NCBI GenBank assembly: GCA_965261725.1
Contig: CBDHDU010000011.1
Span: 1 to 64,000, forward strand
Direction: 5' to 3'
Source of the DNA: CANDOC01 sp965261725
Lineage (GTDB): Bacteria > Pseudomonadota > Gammaproteobacteria > Pseudomonadales > Endozoicomonadaceae
DNA length: 64,000 nt
Both the position numbers and the translations under genes were made by a program. Below the pieces are notes generated by a model. The model was given only the letters and a program-made list of their open reading frames with translations, was not told the DNA's origin and did no database searches. Below, piece by piece: positions 55,106-64,000 of the stretch (positions are counted from its first letter, which is position 1; each line of letters opens with the position of its first letter).

Positions 55106-56201
55106 AAACGACGAGCCAGACAATAACAATAAGCAGGATATAGACGACGTTATAGCTATTGATGGTAAGGCGCTGAGGGGATCGCGCCCCGCTAAGGGTA
55201 AAAAAATGGTTCATATCGTCAGTGCTTACAGCGCCAAACTCAGCCTGATATTAGGGTTTACTCCCGTTGAGAGGAAATCCAATGAGATTACTGCTATCCC
55301 AGAAATTCTGGACATGTTGGTGGTAGAAGGATGCCTGATAACGAGTGACGCCATGGGTTGTCAGAAAGACATCTGTCAGAAGATCGTGGACAAAAAGGCA
55401 GACTATCTAATCTGCGCCAAGAATAATCAACCCACGCTTTGTAAAAACATAGAGAAAGTGTTTACAAAGCACATCGAAGATCATCCGAAAGACCCGGAGC
55501 CTACTGATGCCAATGTTTTTTTTGCAGAAACAGAAGAGCAAAGCCGTAATCGTCAGGAACACCGTCGTTGCTGGGTGTTTAATGACGTTTCAGAGATTGA
55601 TCCTGATAATGAATGGGCAAAACTGACTCAGTTTGCTGTCATTCAGAGAGATCGACTGATCCATTCGATACAAACGACAGAGTTGCATTGTTACATTATG
55701 AGTCGGGAAATGCCTGCTCAAAGCGTGCTGGAGAGTGTTCGGGCTCATTGGTGCATCGAGAATGGCCAGCACTGGAAACTCGATGTCAGCTTTGCCGAAG
55801 ATGCGTCAAAAATCCATGAGCGCACTGCCGTAAAGAACTTAGCCACTGTTAGGCGCTGTTGTTTCAATGCTCACAATCAGAGTGATCGCTTCCCTAAGAA
55901 AAGCATGAACCGCAGGATAGAGCTGGCAGGGCTCGATGAAGAGTACCGAGCTGAGTTAATTAGGGAGTGTTCATTTCTCTGAGCAAAAGGTTCGCTGAAC
56001 GGCATCAGAGCGAAAAAAAGGTTTATTCATATCTTCTCAAATGAAGAGGTAGTGACTTGTATCAAATTCAGTATTTTGAGCCATAAATGTAGCATTGCGG
56101 CGCGACATAGAAAAATTGAGCTATTTATTGCCAATAATAAATGCTGATGAGTACTGGAATTTATTCTTTAGCACGATGGAACCTTCCAAGGTTTCGCCCT
56201 G

Positions 56202-56980
56202 GTCTGTGTGCTGACTTCCTTATACAGCTTGCCGTCCCGGTCAAAGTAGCGATCACCTGCCCATGTAAAAATCAGACTGCTCGGTAACAATGGATCACTG
56301 ACCAGTGGTAGCAGGTCAATCGTCAGCTCTGGCTGGCTAAGGGTTTCAGTATTCGGTGTATGGCTCAGGCTGTTGTGCTGGGCTTTGCTGGTGACGGTGT
56401 TGCCGGGGAAGTCTTCTGTTCGGGTTGAAGTCGTTTGATGTACATCATATGTAAAACCATTGTTGTTTACACGCGCAGCAAACTCAGCAAAGTTGTAATT
56501 TTCTACGGCCTGAATGGTGAAAGCACCGGTTGCGTAATCAATGCTGCCCGACACACCACGCCAGTTTCCACTGCCGTCATCGCTGTAGTTTTTATTGTGC
56601 AGTACGGTGTTTGTATAGGTTTCATAAGCTGTATAGTAAGCATGGTTCCAGATTTGCCGGTCACGCTCCACGGCAAACTAAAGCTGCACTGATCCGGGTA
56701 ACAACGGCGCACCAGCAATGGTGCCGGACATCAGCCCACCGCCGTCCACTGTCACGTCGACAGTGCCTCCTGCTACGGTGCCTTCTTCATAATCGATCTG
56801 AATTTCAGTGTCTGAATCTGGCAGGAAGTCGAGCACCATACTGAGTTCACCCACTGCATAGTGAATGCTGCCTGATCCATCACCGGATAACAGACCATTG
56901 CTTTGGTCAGCGACCGTTCGGTTGTTTCCACTGCTGACATAGCTGATGGTAACACTGCCCGGTTTAATACCGTGCTTCTC
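56202..56980 (-). pseudogene. Prophage structural (tail-associated) protein, C-terminal part, with amber stop and truncation
   Basis: Continues the frame of 59507-60982 after the IS1595 element (GIKPGSVTISYVSSGNN...). An amber codon after PGSVQL (56678-56680) interrupts the same frame, which then resumes FAVERDRQIWNHAYYTAYET and is cut by ISAs1 at 56201. The modules SGDGSGSIHYAVGELSMVLD and GVSGSIDYATGAFTIQAV repeat a pattern seen in the N-terminal part. Confidence 0.75.
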
Positions 56981-57896
56981 GGCTAAGTTCCCGGAGATAG
57001 TTGAAAGCACCAATGTTCCATGATTTTTCTGACGAATCGGTCAGTGCTTAGCTGAACGGCTTCTGACAGATCTCGCTTCCAAGCCAGGTAATGCGGGAGA
57101 TAGCGGGTAGCCACTCCCCGAAACACACCACCAATCCAGCGCTTTAAATGGCTATGGTAAGCATTAACGTGTTGAATATGATAGACACCTTCCAGAACAT
57201 GCTGGCCTGCCGAGGTAACCAGTTCCTTAAACTCAAATCCAAGCTTCTCTGCAAGCTTTTCATGTGCAAGGTGTGCATCCGCACAGACCGTTGCTTCAAT
57301 CGATATACGACCGTTTAAATGGCGGCACAACTCATTAGCACTTTCGTTTTCCAAAATACCATCAACAGTGTGCCGTTCACGGTCTCTGGCTACCATTACC
57401 GGGACTTTCCGAGCTTTGTTCGGATCATCTCCGCGTTTTCGAGAAGGCCTTGGCAGGTCTTTCCTCTGCCCTTTAAATGATTCACGAAAAAAAGTTTCAT
57501 CAAGCTCTGTGATGCCACAAAGCTCTTCTGCCTGATCATTATTTATGACCTCAAGAAAGCAGTGGCGCCATCGGAAGGCCGTTTTCAGGTTAATATCATA
57601 CTCACTGGCTGCCGAGCGCAGTGTCATGGAGTAAGTCATACCCGTGAGGTAGTTATTCCATTTTTCCGGATATCTAAGCCTTGCCAAAGGGGTCTTGCTG
57701 AATGCATTGAAAGTCACTTTGCATGACTTGCAGCGGTAGCGCTGCCGCCCGCTTTGAAAGCCCCAGCGATGAATATTATGGTCTTTACACACGGGACATT
57801 CCGGATGTTCAGCAAAGCGAGATAATATGCTTGCTTCAAGATCAGGTGTGGCAGGTGGATTATTTACAGATGATTCTCTTTCTATAACATCAGATT

Positions 57897-59304
57897 GGGT
57901 GTTCAGCCTGATTAATGTGCTGGCTGAAGGTTGTGGGCTACCGGAAAGCCATACCGATCCATCTTTTCCCAAAAAGATCTCCAGTGTCCTGTTGAGCAGA
58001 CGAGTGATCTGAGCGTTAATAGCATGGATGCGCCTTCCTCTTTCCAGCGCATACCGGATCGACACATTCTTTGCTTCACCAAGGTCTTACAAGCCGCTTC
58101 AGTCACTCCCGAACCAATGGGTAAATGACGACTCAGGGCTTCAGGGTAAACCATCTTTTTCCAGTTATTCTTGAAATAGGTTCTCGCCTTGTACAGCTTT
58201 TCCATTGAGGCCAAACGGTTGTTGCCCGCCGAGGCCTTTTGCAACTCTTTATGCAAACGGTTCGCCGCCCCTTCTTCATGTTTGAGTGCGTGTAGTTTGT
58301 CTTTCAACCAAGCGTGTCGTTTTTCTTTGTTTTTTGTCCCCGGGTAAATGGCCTCTGCTGCATCCGCGACATACTCGGATACATGATAAAAGTCCAACAC
58401 TTCCAGAGAAACAAAAGGCTCAAGGAATGTCCAATTATCAGGGGCTCCATCGGCGACACCAACATAAACCGCATCTGGAAACTGTCGTTTTATTTTCCCA
58501 ATTTCACCCGAAAATCGACTCATAAAGGTTTGTTTGCCGTATTCTGGTGCAGCAGCGCAGTAAATCGTGTGTAATCGGTCACCGCTGTCGTTCAATAATG
58601 CAATGGTTCCGCACATGGCTATCCGGTAATTACCATCACGATAGAGGATAGTTGTTCCATCCAGCCCCAAAGATACGGCGGCCACGGCCTCGGGGAGTTC
58701 AGGAATGTCGTATGTCCAGTTCTCTTCTTTCGCTTGAGCAATGCTGGCAACCACATCGGATACATCCTTGAGTGTTGCACGACTACTGGTGCGCCTGTGA
58801 TTCTGAAGTAAATCCTCTTCAACCTGAGGGGCTGCCATGTTGGCATACTTCCAACTGACCATACGGGCAAAGGCTGGTGTTGAATTCACTACAATCCGGG
58901 CATTCTGATCCAGGGGGCAGAACGTCTTGCCGCCTTTACTGCTTTGATAAACGTAACGCTCCACTGGAAGCGGCCCCCATGAGGATTCATAGACTTTAAG
59001 TTCTTTCTTTTTCTTGCTGGTCAATTTGATCGAGCCCAGCTTTATAGGTGAACCATCTGCATCAAGGTGTTCCAGTTGTTTTGCAGACGCCAGACGACCA
59101 GCAGTGTTGAGCTGATCCTGAAGATGATCTTCAAATTCCAGCATTGATTTACCATGCTGAACCGTCACCAGAATCTGGGTTTCCGAACCTTGCGAGGAGA
59201 GGATTTTTGTGGACATGGCAGCGAAGAACAGGGACATTATTCAGGATGACAACAGGATAGCTGCCATCCATGAAAATATGCCACATTATTTAGGCTGAAC
59301 ACCC
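57897..59304 (-). mobile_element. ISKra4-type element, copy B
   Basis: 1408 bp, with inward ends GGGTGTTCAGCCTGATTAAT and GGGTGTTCAGCCTAAATAAT. Flanked by an exact 8-bp duplication ATCAGATT (57889-57896 and 59305-59312). Related to, but not the same as, the element at 21367. Confidence 0.92.
57912..59237 (-). CDS. ISKra4-type transposase (copy B)
   Basis: 441 aa (start 59237, or ATG 59216 reading MSTKILSSQGSETQ). Homologous along its whole length to the protein at 21448-22758: FCPLDQNARIVVNSTPAFARM, SLGLDGTTILYRDG, VGVADGAPDNWTFLE, LDFYHVSEYVADAAEA, LPIGSGVTEAACKTLVKQRM. Uninterrupted. Confidence 0.82.
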   Translation of the reverse strand: MSLFFAAMSTKILSSQGSETQILVTVQHGKSMLEFEDHLQDQLNTAGRLASAKQLEHLDADGSPIKLGSIKLTSKKKKELKVYESSWGPLPVERYVYQSSKGGKTFCPLDQNARIVVNSTPAFARMVSWKYANMAAPQVEEDLLQNHRRTSSRATLKDVSDVVASIAQAKEENWTYDIPELPEAVAAVSLGLDGTTILYRDGNYRIAMCGTIALLNDSGDRLHTIYCAAAPEYGKQTFMSRFSGEIGKIKRQFPDAVYVGVADGAPDNWTFLEPFVSLEVLDFYHVSEYVADAAEAIYPGTKNKEKRHAWLKDKLHALKHEEGAANRLHKELQKASAGNNRLASMEKLYKARTYFKNNWKKMVYPEALSRHLPIGSGVTEAACKTLVKQRMCRSGMRWKEEGASMLLTLRSLVCSTGHWRSFWEKMDRYGFPVAHNLQPAH

Positions 59305-59506
59305 ATCAGATTCAGGTTTTTCTACTATATCCTCATCCGGTATTCGGGCATTGAGCAGTGTCCTGTCAAGAATTTTCCACTGCTCATCGCTTAATGACGG
59401 TATGGAATTAATAAAGTCCCGAAAGAGTTCTGATTGCATAAAGAACCCCTAAAAGGTAGAAGGCATGGGAAGTGTAGTTCATTCAACTACTTCAGGGAAC
59501 TCAGCC

Positions 59507-60982
59507 GTGCTTCTCGGTGATGTGGCGGAAGCTGATCTGTTCGACGGGCGCATTACCGGTTCGCAATGTAACCTCAGCATCGCTCTGGGCGACATAGCTG
59601 TAGACCAGCGCACTGTCCGGGTCGGGCATGGCATCGAGGGTGACTGCTACCGATCCAGTGCTGAAATCGATGGTGCCAGAGCCAGAGCCCGTCATCTGTC
59701 CGTTGCCGGTATCGCTGATGTCCTGCCACTTACCCAATGCAATAAAACTGACCACTAAAGTGCCTGGGCGAGGTTTGGCTTCTGCCAGATTCAGTGTGTA
59801 GTTGAAGCCACGGTTCTGTCCGGAGATTTCAATGGTGCCGCTGATTGCTGATCCGGTGACGGACGTCGCCGGTCGGTAGCGGGCACTGGCAGTCGCGGTG
59901 GTGTAATCGCTGGTGCGCCAGACATTGATCTCCCCGGACTCATAGTCGATGGTCAGTTCGCTGTAATAGTTGAAGCCACTGTTATGGATGAAGTGTCCCT
60001 TGCCATCATCCACATAGGTGCCGTTCTCCAGCGTGATCTGGACGCTGCCGGGTTTGGCACCTGTCTGCAAAAATGACCGGCTCTGGTTGCCACTGATATG
60101 GACAAACTCGCAGCTGACTGTGCGGGGGCTGGCTGCTGTGGCAACCATCGTCTGTGCAGTGTAACCACCACGCTGATCCAGCAGTGGACTCTCCACTCTG
60201 GCACTGGGAACCAAAGGCGAATAAACACTTTCAACCTGCAGTGTCAGGTCACCCTGACTCACCGCAGCTGCCAGTGGCTGGATGCTATAATAACGAGATG
60301 CATCAGCAATCTGGGTGCTGTTGACCAGACTCTTTGGCTCCGTGGTACTGGACGGCGTTGGCTGACTACCGGGAAAGGTAAACGCCAGCGGTGTGCTGAT
60401 CTCCATATCCAGTCGCCGCCGGGAGAACTCAATAAACGAACCCTGACCGATTTCATAGGTGTATGGCTCGATACGGTGATCGACTGCAGTCAGCTGCACA
60501 AACTGTTCGTTGCCGGTATCCGGATCACTCAGCCGGTAGACTTCACCCATTTCCGGCATGGGATGATCTTCGCGCTGAATGCCTGCCAGGCTGCGCTGAC
60601 CGATCAGCTGGGTGCCTAACAATTCAAACCGGGCAGCCGTACCGGATACCACATAAGATTCGATGCGGTTCCGGGCGCTAACCCGTTCATCTGTCTGGTC
60701 ATCGGTATTGAACAGCAGCACACTGACGTTCGGGTCGGTGGGGGCTTCGGTCAGGATGATATGGCTACCAAGATAGGCATCGTTATTGTCGGTACTGATA
60801 CCGACAAAGGCTTTTCGCAAAGCAACATCACCCACGGTTCTGTCGATCCGGGAAATATCCTGAAACAGGTTATTGATCGCGCCGTCAGTGACTTCATCAC
60901 CGGTTACCCGACCACCGCCGTCATCTTCATCGGTCAGGCGCTGGCTTTCGAATAGTTTTACGTCTTCGTTGTTAATGGACAT
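59507..60982 (-). pseudogene. Prophage structural (tail-associated) protein, N-terminal part
   Basis: About 490 codons from ATG 60982 (MSINNEDVKLFESQRLTDED), preceded by AGGGA. Blocks include GDEVTDGAINNLFQDISRID and LTEAPTDPNVSVLLFNT. From residue ~330 on, modules of ~60-75 residues share the pattern PGSVxIxxxxG...DDGxGxxx...xxIDYxxGxI. Such repeats recall baseplate or tail-surface proteins of tailed phages, but I do not recognise the exact family. It lies downstream of the tape measure and small tail protein genes on the same strand. Interrupted by IS1595 copy B, with further damage in the C-terminal part. Confidence 0.75.
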
Positions 60983-60998
60983 AGAGTATGATCCCTGC

Positions 60999-61577
60999 AT
61001 GAAGCTCAGAATATTGATTGTTTGTATGGCAATTACTGTTTGTTCGTCTTTGTACGCACTGACTCCCGGTGAATGCCTTGAAGCGATAGAAGCAAACAAA
61101 GAGTGCGTTCAATTACTTGTGGTAACGCTTTCAACAAACGAATGGATGTATTTGTTTCTCGGACAACCAAACTGTTATGGTGTGTTTGGCGCTCAATACC
61201 ATGGCATACAATTAAGAAAGAAAAGTCAGGCGCAGTTATCTGCTTCCTATGAATTTGTGCCTCAGAGTGTTTCTTTTCCCATTGTCTTTGGCCGTGACAT
61301 AGGAGGTTGCGCTTTTATTCCGATGTGGCTGGGTTTTCCAGAAAGCAAACTTTGTTGCCGTGACTTTGCCTATGATGGCTTTCCTCCTCTCGACATTTGC
61401 TGCCTTTGCGATGAAGAAGATTCCCGAAAACGACCACGTCAGGAAGAGTCGGACGATCCATTCCCGAAACGTCCAAGATCGGATTTGAACTTTTCACCCT
61501 TTACTGAGCCTTCACCGTCATCAGCCGAAGGGTCAGGCTGTACAGATAGTTCTGCTGAGGATATGCAAACGGAATGA
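60999..61577 (+). CDS. Secreted Cys-rich protein with nuclear-localisation-like motif (prophage cargo gene)
   Basis: 192 aa from ATG 60999. Signal peptide MKLRILIVCMAITVCSSLYA, cleavage near ALT. The mature part has 10 cysteines (including CCRD and CCLCDEED) and a hydrophobic FIPMWLGFP stretch. Around residues 145-170 it has two basic clusters, RKRPRQEE and KRPRSD, 9-10 residues apart, a bipartite nuclear-localisation pattern. The tail is acidic and Ser-rich. It lies opposite to, and between, two tail genes, starting 17 bp from the structural gene's start and overlapping the last 77 bp of the small tail gene. Base composition looks more AT-rich than its neighbours. No family recognised; the longer frame to 60873 merely runs antisense to the structural gene. 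Confidence 0.7.
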   Translation: MKLRILIVCMAITVCSSLYALTPGECLEAIEANKECVQLLVVTLSTNEWMYLFLGQPNCYGVFGAQYHGIQLRKKSQAQLSASYEFVPQSVSFPIVFGRDIGGCAFIPMWLGFPESKLCCRDFAYDGFPPLDICCLCDEEDSRKRPRQEESDDPFPKRPRSDLNFSPFTEPSPSSAEGSGCTDSSAEDMQTE

Positions 61578-61890
61578 TTTGCTGTGCCTCGATGGGGCTT
61601 CCATTATCCCGATCAAAGATCACATTAAACTGGCGCTGGCCTGGCAGACTCAGCTGCATCACTTTATTAGCGGTCTGTGCCATAGCCAGTAAGCTGACCA
61701 CGGTTGACCTGCTTACCCATCCGGCATCATTGCTACCTGACAGGGTAATGGGGCGGCCTTTCTGCTTACCCTGTTCCTGTACCAGAAGAGCACCCGACAG
61801 ACTCCGCTCAATATTCTGCTCCACCGGATTCCAGTCAAACTCATTCACCCATAACAGATCGTCTGGCAGTTCAATATTATCCAGTGTCAT
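61501..61890 (-). CDS. Small phage tail-associated protein
   Basis: 129 aa (MTLDNIELPDDLLWVNEFDW...). It contains GRPITLSGSNDAGWVSRSTV and ends in a beta-rich LYSLTLRLMTVKAQ. Its ATG overlaps the tape measure stop by one base (TGATG, 61888-61892), so the two are coupled. Position directly after a tape measure gene suggests a distal-tail or baseplate hub-associated role. I assign it to the tail by position more than by sequence. Confidence 0.7.
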   Translation of the reverse strand: MTLDNIELPDDLLWVNEFDWNPVEQNIERSLSGALLVQEQGKQKGRPITLSGSNDAGWVSRSTVVSLLAMAQTANKVMQLSLPGQRQFNVIFDRDNGSPIEAQQIIPFAYPQQNYLYSLTLRLMTVKAQ

Positions 61891-64000
61891 CAGACAGACC
61901 TCATTCCGGCATTTTTCAGGGCTTCCAGCAGCTTGCTTTCATCACTACCGTTGATGCCGACACTGACATTGCCACCGGGGTATTCCAGCCGGATAATCTT
62001 GTCATGTCGGGTAGTTGATGATGGTTGACTGAGACGGGAAGCCGGTTGTTTTTCTGCCCACGGTTTTTGCTGAATCTGCTGGTGTTTTTCCCTTCCTTGC
62101 TGTTGCAGCTGTTTACGCTTCTCGTTGCTGATCTGCTTGTTCAGGGACAGGGCTTGTTGCAGGTTGGTTATAGAATCGCCGTCGCCTTTTTGCTGTGCCT
62201 GTTCCAGTTGCTGTTGTAGCTGGCGGCTTTCAAATTCCCGTTGCTGAATTTGTTCGGTGTTGCCCTGCAGTCTGTCCAGTTCGTTCTGCAATCCTTCCAG
62301 TGTGCTGCGGGTACTGTCGCTTAAACTGCGCACACTGGATTCGGCTTGCTCGATTGCGCTGTTAAGCCGGTCAAGGTCTTGCTGGTTTAACAGGCCCATC
62401 TGTTGAGCGGCTGCGCTACCGGCACCGGTCATCTGCTGTGCTGAAACAGTGCCTTTTTCAAAGCCTTCTAACAGTTCCTCCAGTGCAATTTTCTGCTCTA
62501 AAAACTGTTCTTTTGCATAGGCAGCATTCTTGCCGGTTTCAAGCATCCAGTTACCGATGCCGGTGGGGTCATAGTCGACGACACTTCTTAAATGCGTTAT
62601 TTCTTTATGCACGTCTTTCAGCTTGCTTCGTAACGCTCCCAGTTCACCCTGAGCCTCTTCTGTGTCGATATCTGTCGCGCCCTGCATGGCATGAAAGGCG
62701 TTCTCTGCTGACTTACTCATGCTGTTCAGCTGGCTGGTGAGATTGTTATAGAAACCGGCCAGACCACCTGCTTTTTGCATTACGTTCTGTGCACCACCGG
62801 CCTGCTTTTCTCCGGCTTTGGCGCCTGCAACGCCTGCCTTTTCGGCAGCTTCCGTTGTTTTCTCTGCGGCCTCGGCGGTAGCTTCGAAGGCTTTTTTTCC
62901 GGTTTCGCCTGTCTCTTTGAAGGTTTCCGCCAACTCACTCTGGCTTAGCCTGATGTCGTCAGTAGTCTTCTGGTTCTGTTGACGAATCTGGCTCTGAGTC
63001 TTCTGATTCTGCAGACCGAGTTCATTACCGATAGAAGACAGGGCATCGTTGACGTCTTTTACGTCTTCTTTTATCGCGGCGGCAAAACCATCAAACACGG
63101 CTTTGGCTGCGTTGCCTGCTTCGCTCAGTTTGGCAGCCAGCTTGTCAGCCCCTACGGCGTCAAACATTCCGGCAAGGCTTTCCGAAATTTTGGCAACGGT
63201 GGCGCTGACCAATAGCCCCAGACCTTTTATGCCGGCGGTGAACCCGTTAAAAAACAGCGAAGCGGAGCTACCGGTCAGTATGAAAGCGGAACGTAATGAG
63301 GCGAGAATATTACTGACGGTCTGGAAACTTTGCCGGGTGCTTTCTACAAAGTTTTCAAAGGTAATACCGGACAGTGACAGCCGGACTGACTCAGCCATGC
63401 TGATAAAACCGTCACTGATTGATTTGGCCAGTGCCTGTAGCCTGCCATTGTTCGCCATTTCATCAAGGGAAGTACCCAGTTCGGATAACTGTTGCTTGAC
63501 GTATTCCAGCCACCCCGCCTGTGCAATGGCATCTTTGAACTCTGTCCAGCGATTGGCCATGTTCGCCATTAAGCCCGACAGCAGGCTCATATTGGCCGCA
63601 GCGGCTCCGGCGCTGCCTTTGCCGATTTCTTCAATCAGCAGTTTGATGGTCTCTCTGCCCAGCTTGCCAGCACTGGATAGTTTTTGAAGTTCCTGGGTGT
63701 TCTTGCCGGTGACTTTTTCCAGCAGTTCCCAAACCGGCACACCACGTTCAACCAGCTGGAGTATTTCTTCGCCTTGCAGCTTCTGTTTTGCCCAAGCCTG
63801 CCCCAGAGCAAGTGACATCCCGTTCAGGCGTTCCATCCCGCCGCCGAGTTTGGACGTCTGATCGACAATGGCTTGCAAAGTGCCATCCATCGGGTCAAGA
63901 CCGAAGTTCTTCAAGGCAGTAAAAGCATCCGCCACCTGTTGTAATTCCAGTGGCGTGTTTTTGGTGAACTCCTTGATCCACTCAATCGCCCGGTCGCCTT
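61890..64000 (-). CDS. Phage tail tape measure protein (5' end outside window)
   Basis: At least 702 residues, open to the right edge (IEWIKEFTKNTPLELQQVADAFTALKNFGLDP); the GTG at 63935 is internal, not the start. The N-terminal tape-measure domain includes MNGMSLALGQAWAKQKLQGEEILQLVERGVPVWELL, typical of tail tape measure proteins. Hydrophobic stretches around 63180-63300 and long Gln/Glu/Lys-rich coiled coils (62200-62900) follow. It sets tail length and forms the DNA channel. The frame is intact here, unlike the downstream structural gene. Confidence 0.88.
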   Translation of the reverse strand, partial: GDRAIEWIKEFTKNTPLELQQVADAFTALKNFGLDPMDGTLQAIVDQTSKLGGGMERLNGMSLALGQAWAKQKLQGEEILQLVERGVPVWELLEKVTGKNTQELQKLSSAGKLGRETIKLLIEEIGKGSAGAAAANMSLLSGLMANMANRWTEFKDAIAQAGWLEYVKQQLSELGTSLDEMANNGRLQALAKSISDGFISMAESVRLSLSGITFENFVESTRQSFQTVSNILASLRSAFILTGSSASLFFNGFTAGIKGLGLLVSATVAKISESLAGMFDAVGADKLAAKLSEAGNAAKAVFDGFAAAIKEDVKDVNDALSSIGNELGLQNQKTQSQIRQQNQKTTDDIRLSQSELAETFKETGETGKKAFEATAEAAEKTTEAAEKAGVAGAKAGEKQAGGAQNVMQKAGGLAGFYNNLTSQLNSMSKSAENAFHAMQGATDIDTEEAQGELGALRSKLKDVHKEITHLRSVVDYDPTGIGNWMLETGKNAAYAKEQFLEQKIALEELLEGFEKGTVSAQQMTGAGSAAAQQMGLLNQQDLDRLNSAIEQAESSVRSLSDSTRSTLEGLQNELDRLQGNTEQIQQREFESRQLQQQLEQAQQKGDGDSITNLQQALSLNKQISNEKRKQLQQQGREKHQQIQQKPWAEKQPASRLSQPSSTTRHDKIIRLEYPGGNVSVGINGSDESKLLEALKNAGMRSV

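Larger units (their letters stand above)
53171..55982 (+). pseudogene. ISAs1-family transposase (copy 2), split by IS66
   Basis: The N-terminal part 53171-53495 and the C-terminal part from 55114 to 55982 match the intact transposase at 48623-49816. The IS66 enters after ...ARIDDQAND. Precise loss of the IS66 would restore the frame. Confidence 0.9.
53092..56201 (+). mobile_element. ISAs1-family element, copy 2, containing an IS66 element
   Basis: Same element as 48544-50035; subtracting the nested IS66 and one 8-bp target copy leaves exactly 1492 bp. The outer flanks do not match (GATGTTGGAG on the left, GTCTGTGTGC on the right). The left flank is the region after the small-gene terminator and the right flank is prophage coding sequence. 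This copy therefore marks a recombination junction rather than a simple insertion. Confidence 0.9.
56983..59439 (-). pseudogene. IS1595-type transposase, copy B, split by ISKra4-type element
   Basis: Native start 59439 (MQSELFRDFINSIPSLSDEQ); interrupted at ...VEKPESD by 57897-59304. The rest is uninterrupted to 56983: zinc ribbon CPVCKDHNIHRW...YRCKSCKV, catalytic ELDETFFRESFKGQRK, ADAHLAHEKLAEK, NAYHSHLKRWIGGVFRGVAT and a C-terminal Trp-containing tail. A start within the nested element (58065) opens a 360-aa chimera that keeps this entire region but lacks the native first ~45 residues, so some activity is conceivable. Confidence 0.88.
56981..59506 (-). mobile_element. IS1595-type element, copy B, containing ISKra4-type copy B
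   Basis: Same ends as 45454-48295. Flanked by a 9-bp duplication GTGCTTCTC (56972-56980 and 59507-59515). Removing it restores the prophage frame ...SFRHITEKHGIKPGSVTIS. Without the nested element it is 1110 bp, one base longer than copy A, as expected from the deletion in copy A. Confidence 0.92.

Noticed and set aside
60873..60998. N-terminal extension of the secreted Cys-rich protein
   Set aside because: It is antisense to the structural-gene start and would bury the signal peptide; the Met at 60999 gives a normal leader.
63935..63935. GTG start of the tape measure gene
   Set aside because: The same frame stays open to the window edge with phage-like sequence, so the true start is outside the window.

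Overview
The window reads as a chromosomal stretch of a marine, animal-associated gammaproteobacterium of the Endozoicomonas/Oceanospirillales type. This is an inference from gene content: E. coli-like cydABX, Tc-type toxin genes, secreted eukaryotic-like proteins and a very high load of young insertion sequences (IS). No rRNA or tRNA gene was seen. Many genes are broken by ISs, and in several cases the flanking target duplications show exactly how the gene read before insertion. This looks like an insertion burst with ongoing gene loss.

Layout. 1-4498: a dipeptide/oligopeptide-type ABC importer (two permeases and a double-ATPase fusion gene), with the ATPase gene split by an IS66-family element. 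4499-9506: a diguanylate cyclase, a secreted PP2C-type phosphatase, a small exported peptide, a large two-helix membrane protein and a small orphan. 9874-12770: cydA (one-base frameshift), cydB and cydX, followed by a terminator and a curious 25-bp-period array of near-palindromes. 13263-16790: IS debris around one small gene. 17149-22879: an eroded defence locus with an Mrr-like nuclease, type I hsdM, an AlbA_2/ATPase-like protein broken by a 174-bp miniature element, and a scrap of a second hsdM tail; no hsdS or hsdR is visible. 23085-26277: IS1380 fragment, IS66 and IS630.

26326-45263 is the centrepiece, a two-gene Tc toxin operon on the minus strand. The upstream gene encodes a giant TcA (3854 aa) that carries an extra coiled-coil insertion and five consecutive PA14-like modules. 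The downstream gene encodes a natural TcB-TcC fusion (about 2451 aa) whose variable C-terminal domain has the His-Gly...Cys layout of a clan CD (caspase/C80-like) cysteine protease. Upstream and divergent lie an alpha/beta hydrolase gene (split by ISAs1) and a peptidoglycan-binding plus pesticin-type lysozyme gene, which might affect the envelope or toxin release.

52129-53012 holds a diverged second copy of the cydX-3' segment with the same 25-bp array and a small charged-protein gene. 53092-64000: an ISAs1 copy (itself split by IS66) abuts a decayed prophage tail module on the minus strand (tape measure protein, small tail protein, large repeat-containing structural protein). The structural gene is broken by an IS1595-like element that contains an ISKra4-like element, by an amber stop and by the ISAs1 junction. 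Between the two tail genes, on the opposite strand, sits a cargo gene for a secreted Cys-rich protein with a bipartite nuclear-localisation-like motif.

Nested insertions are well resolved: IS66 in IS1595, ISKra4 in IS1595 and IS66 in ISAs1, each with 8-bp target duplications. All functional assignments come from reading motifs; no database search was run.
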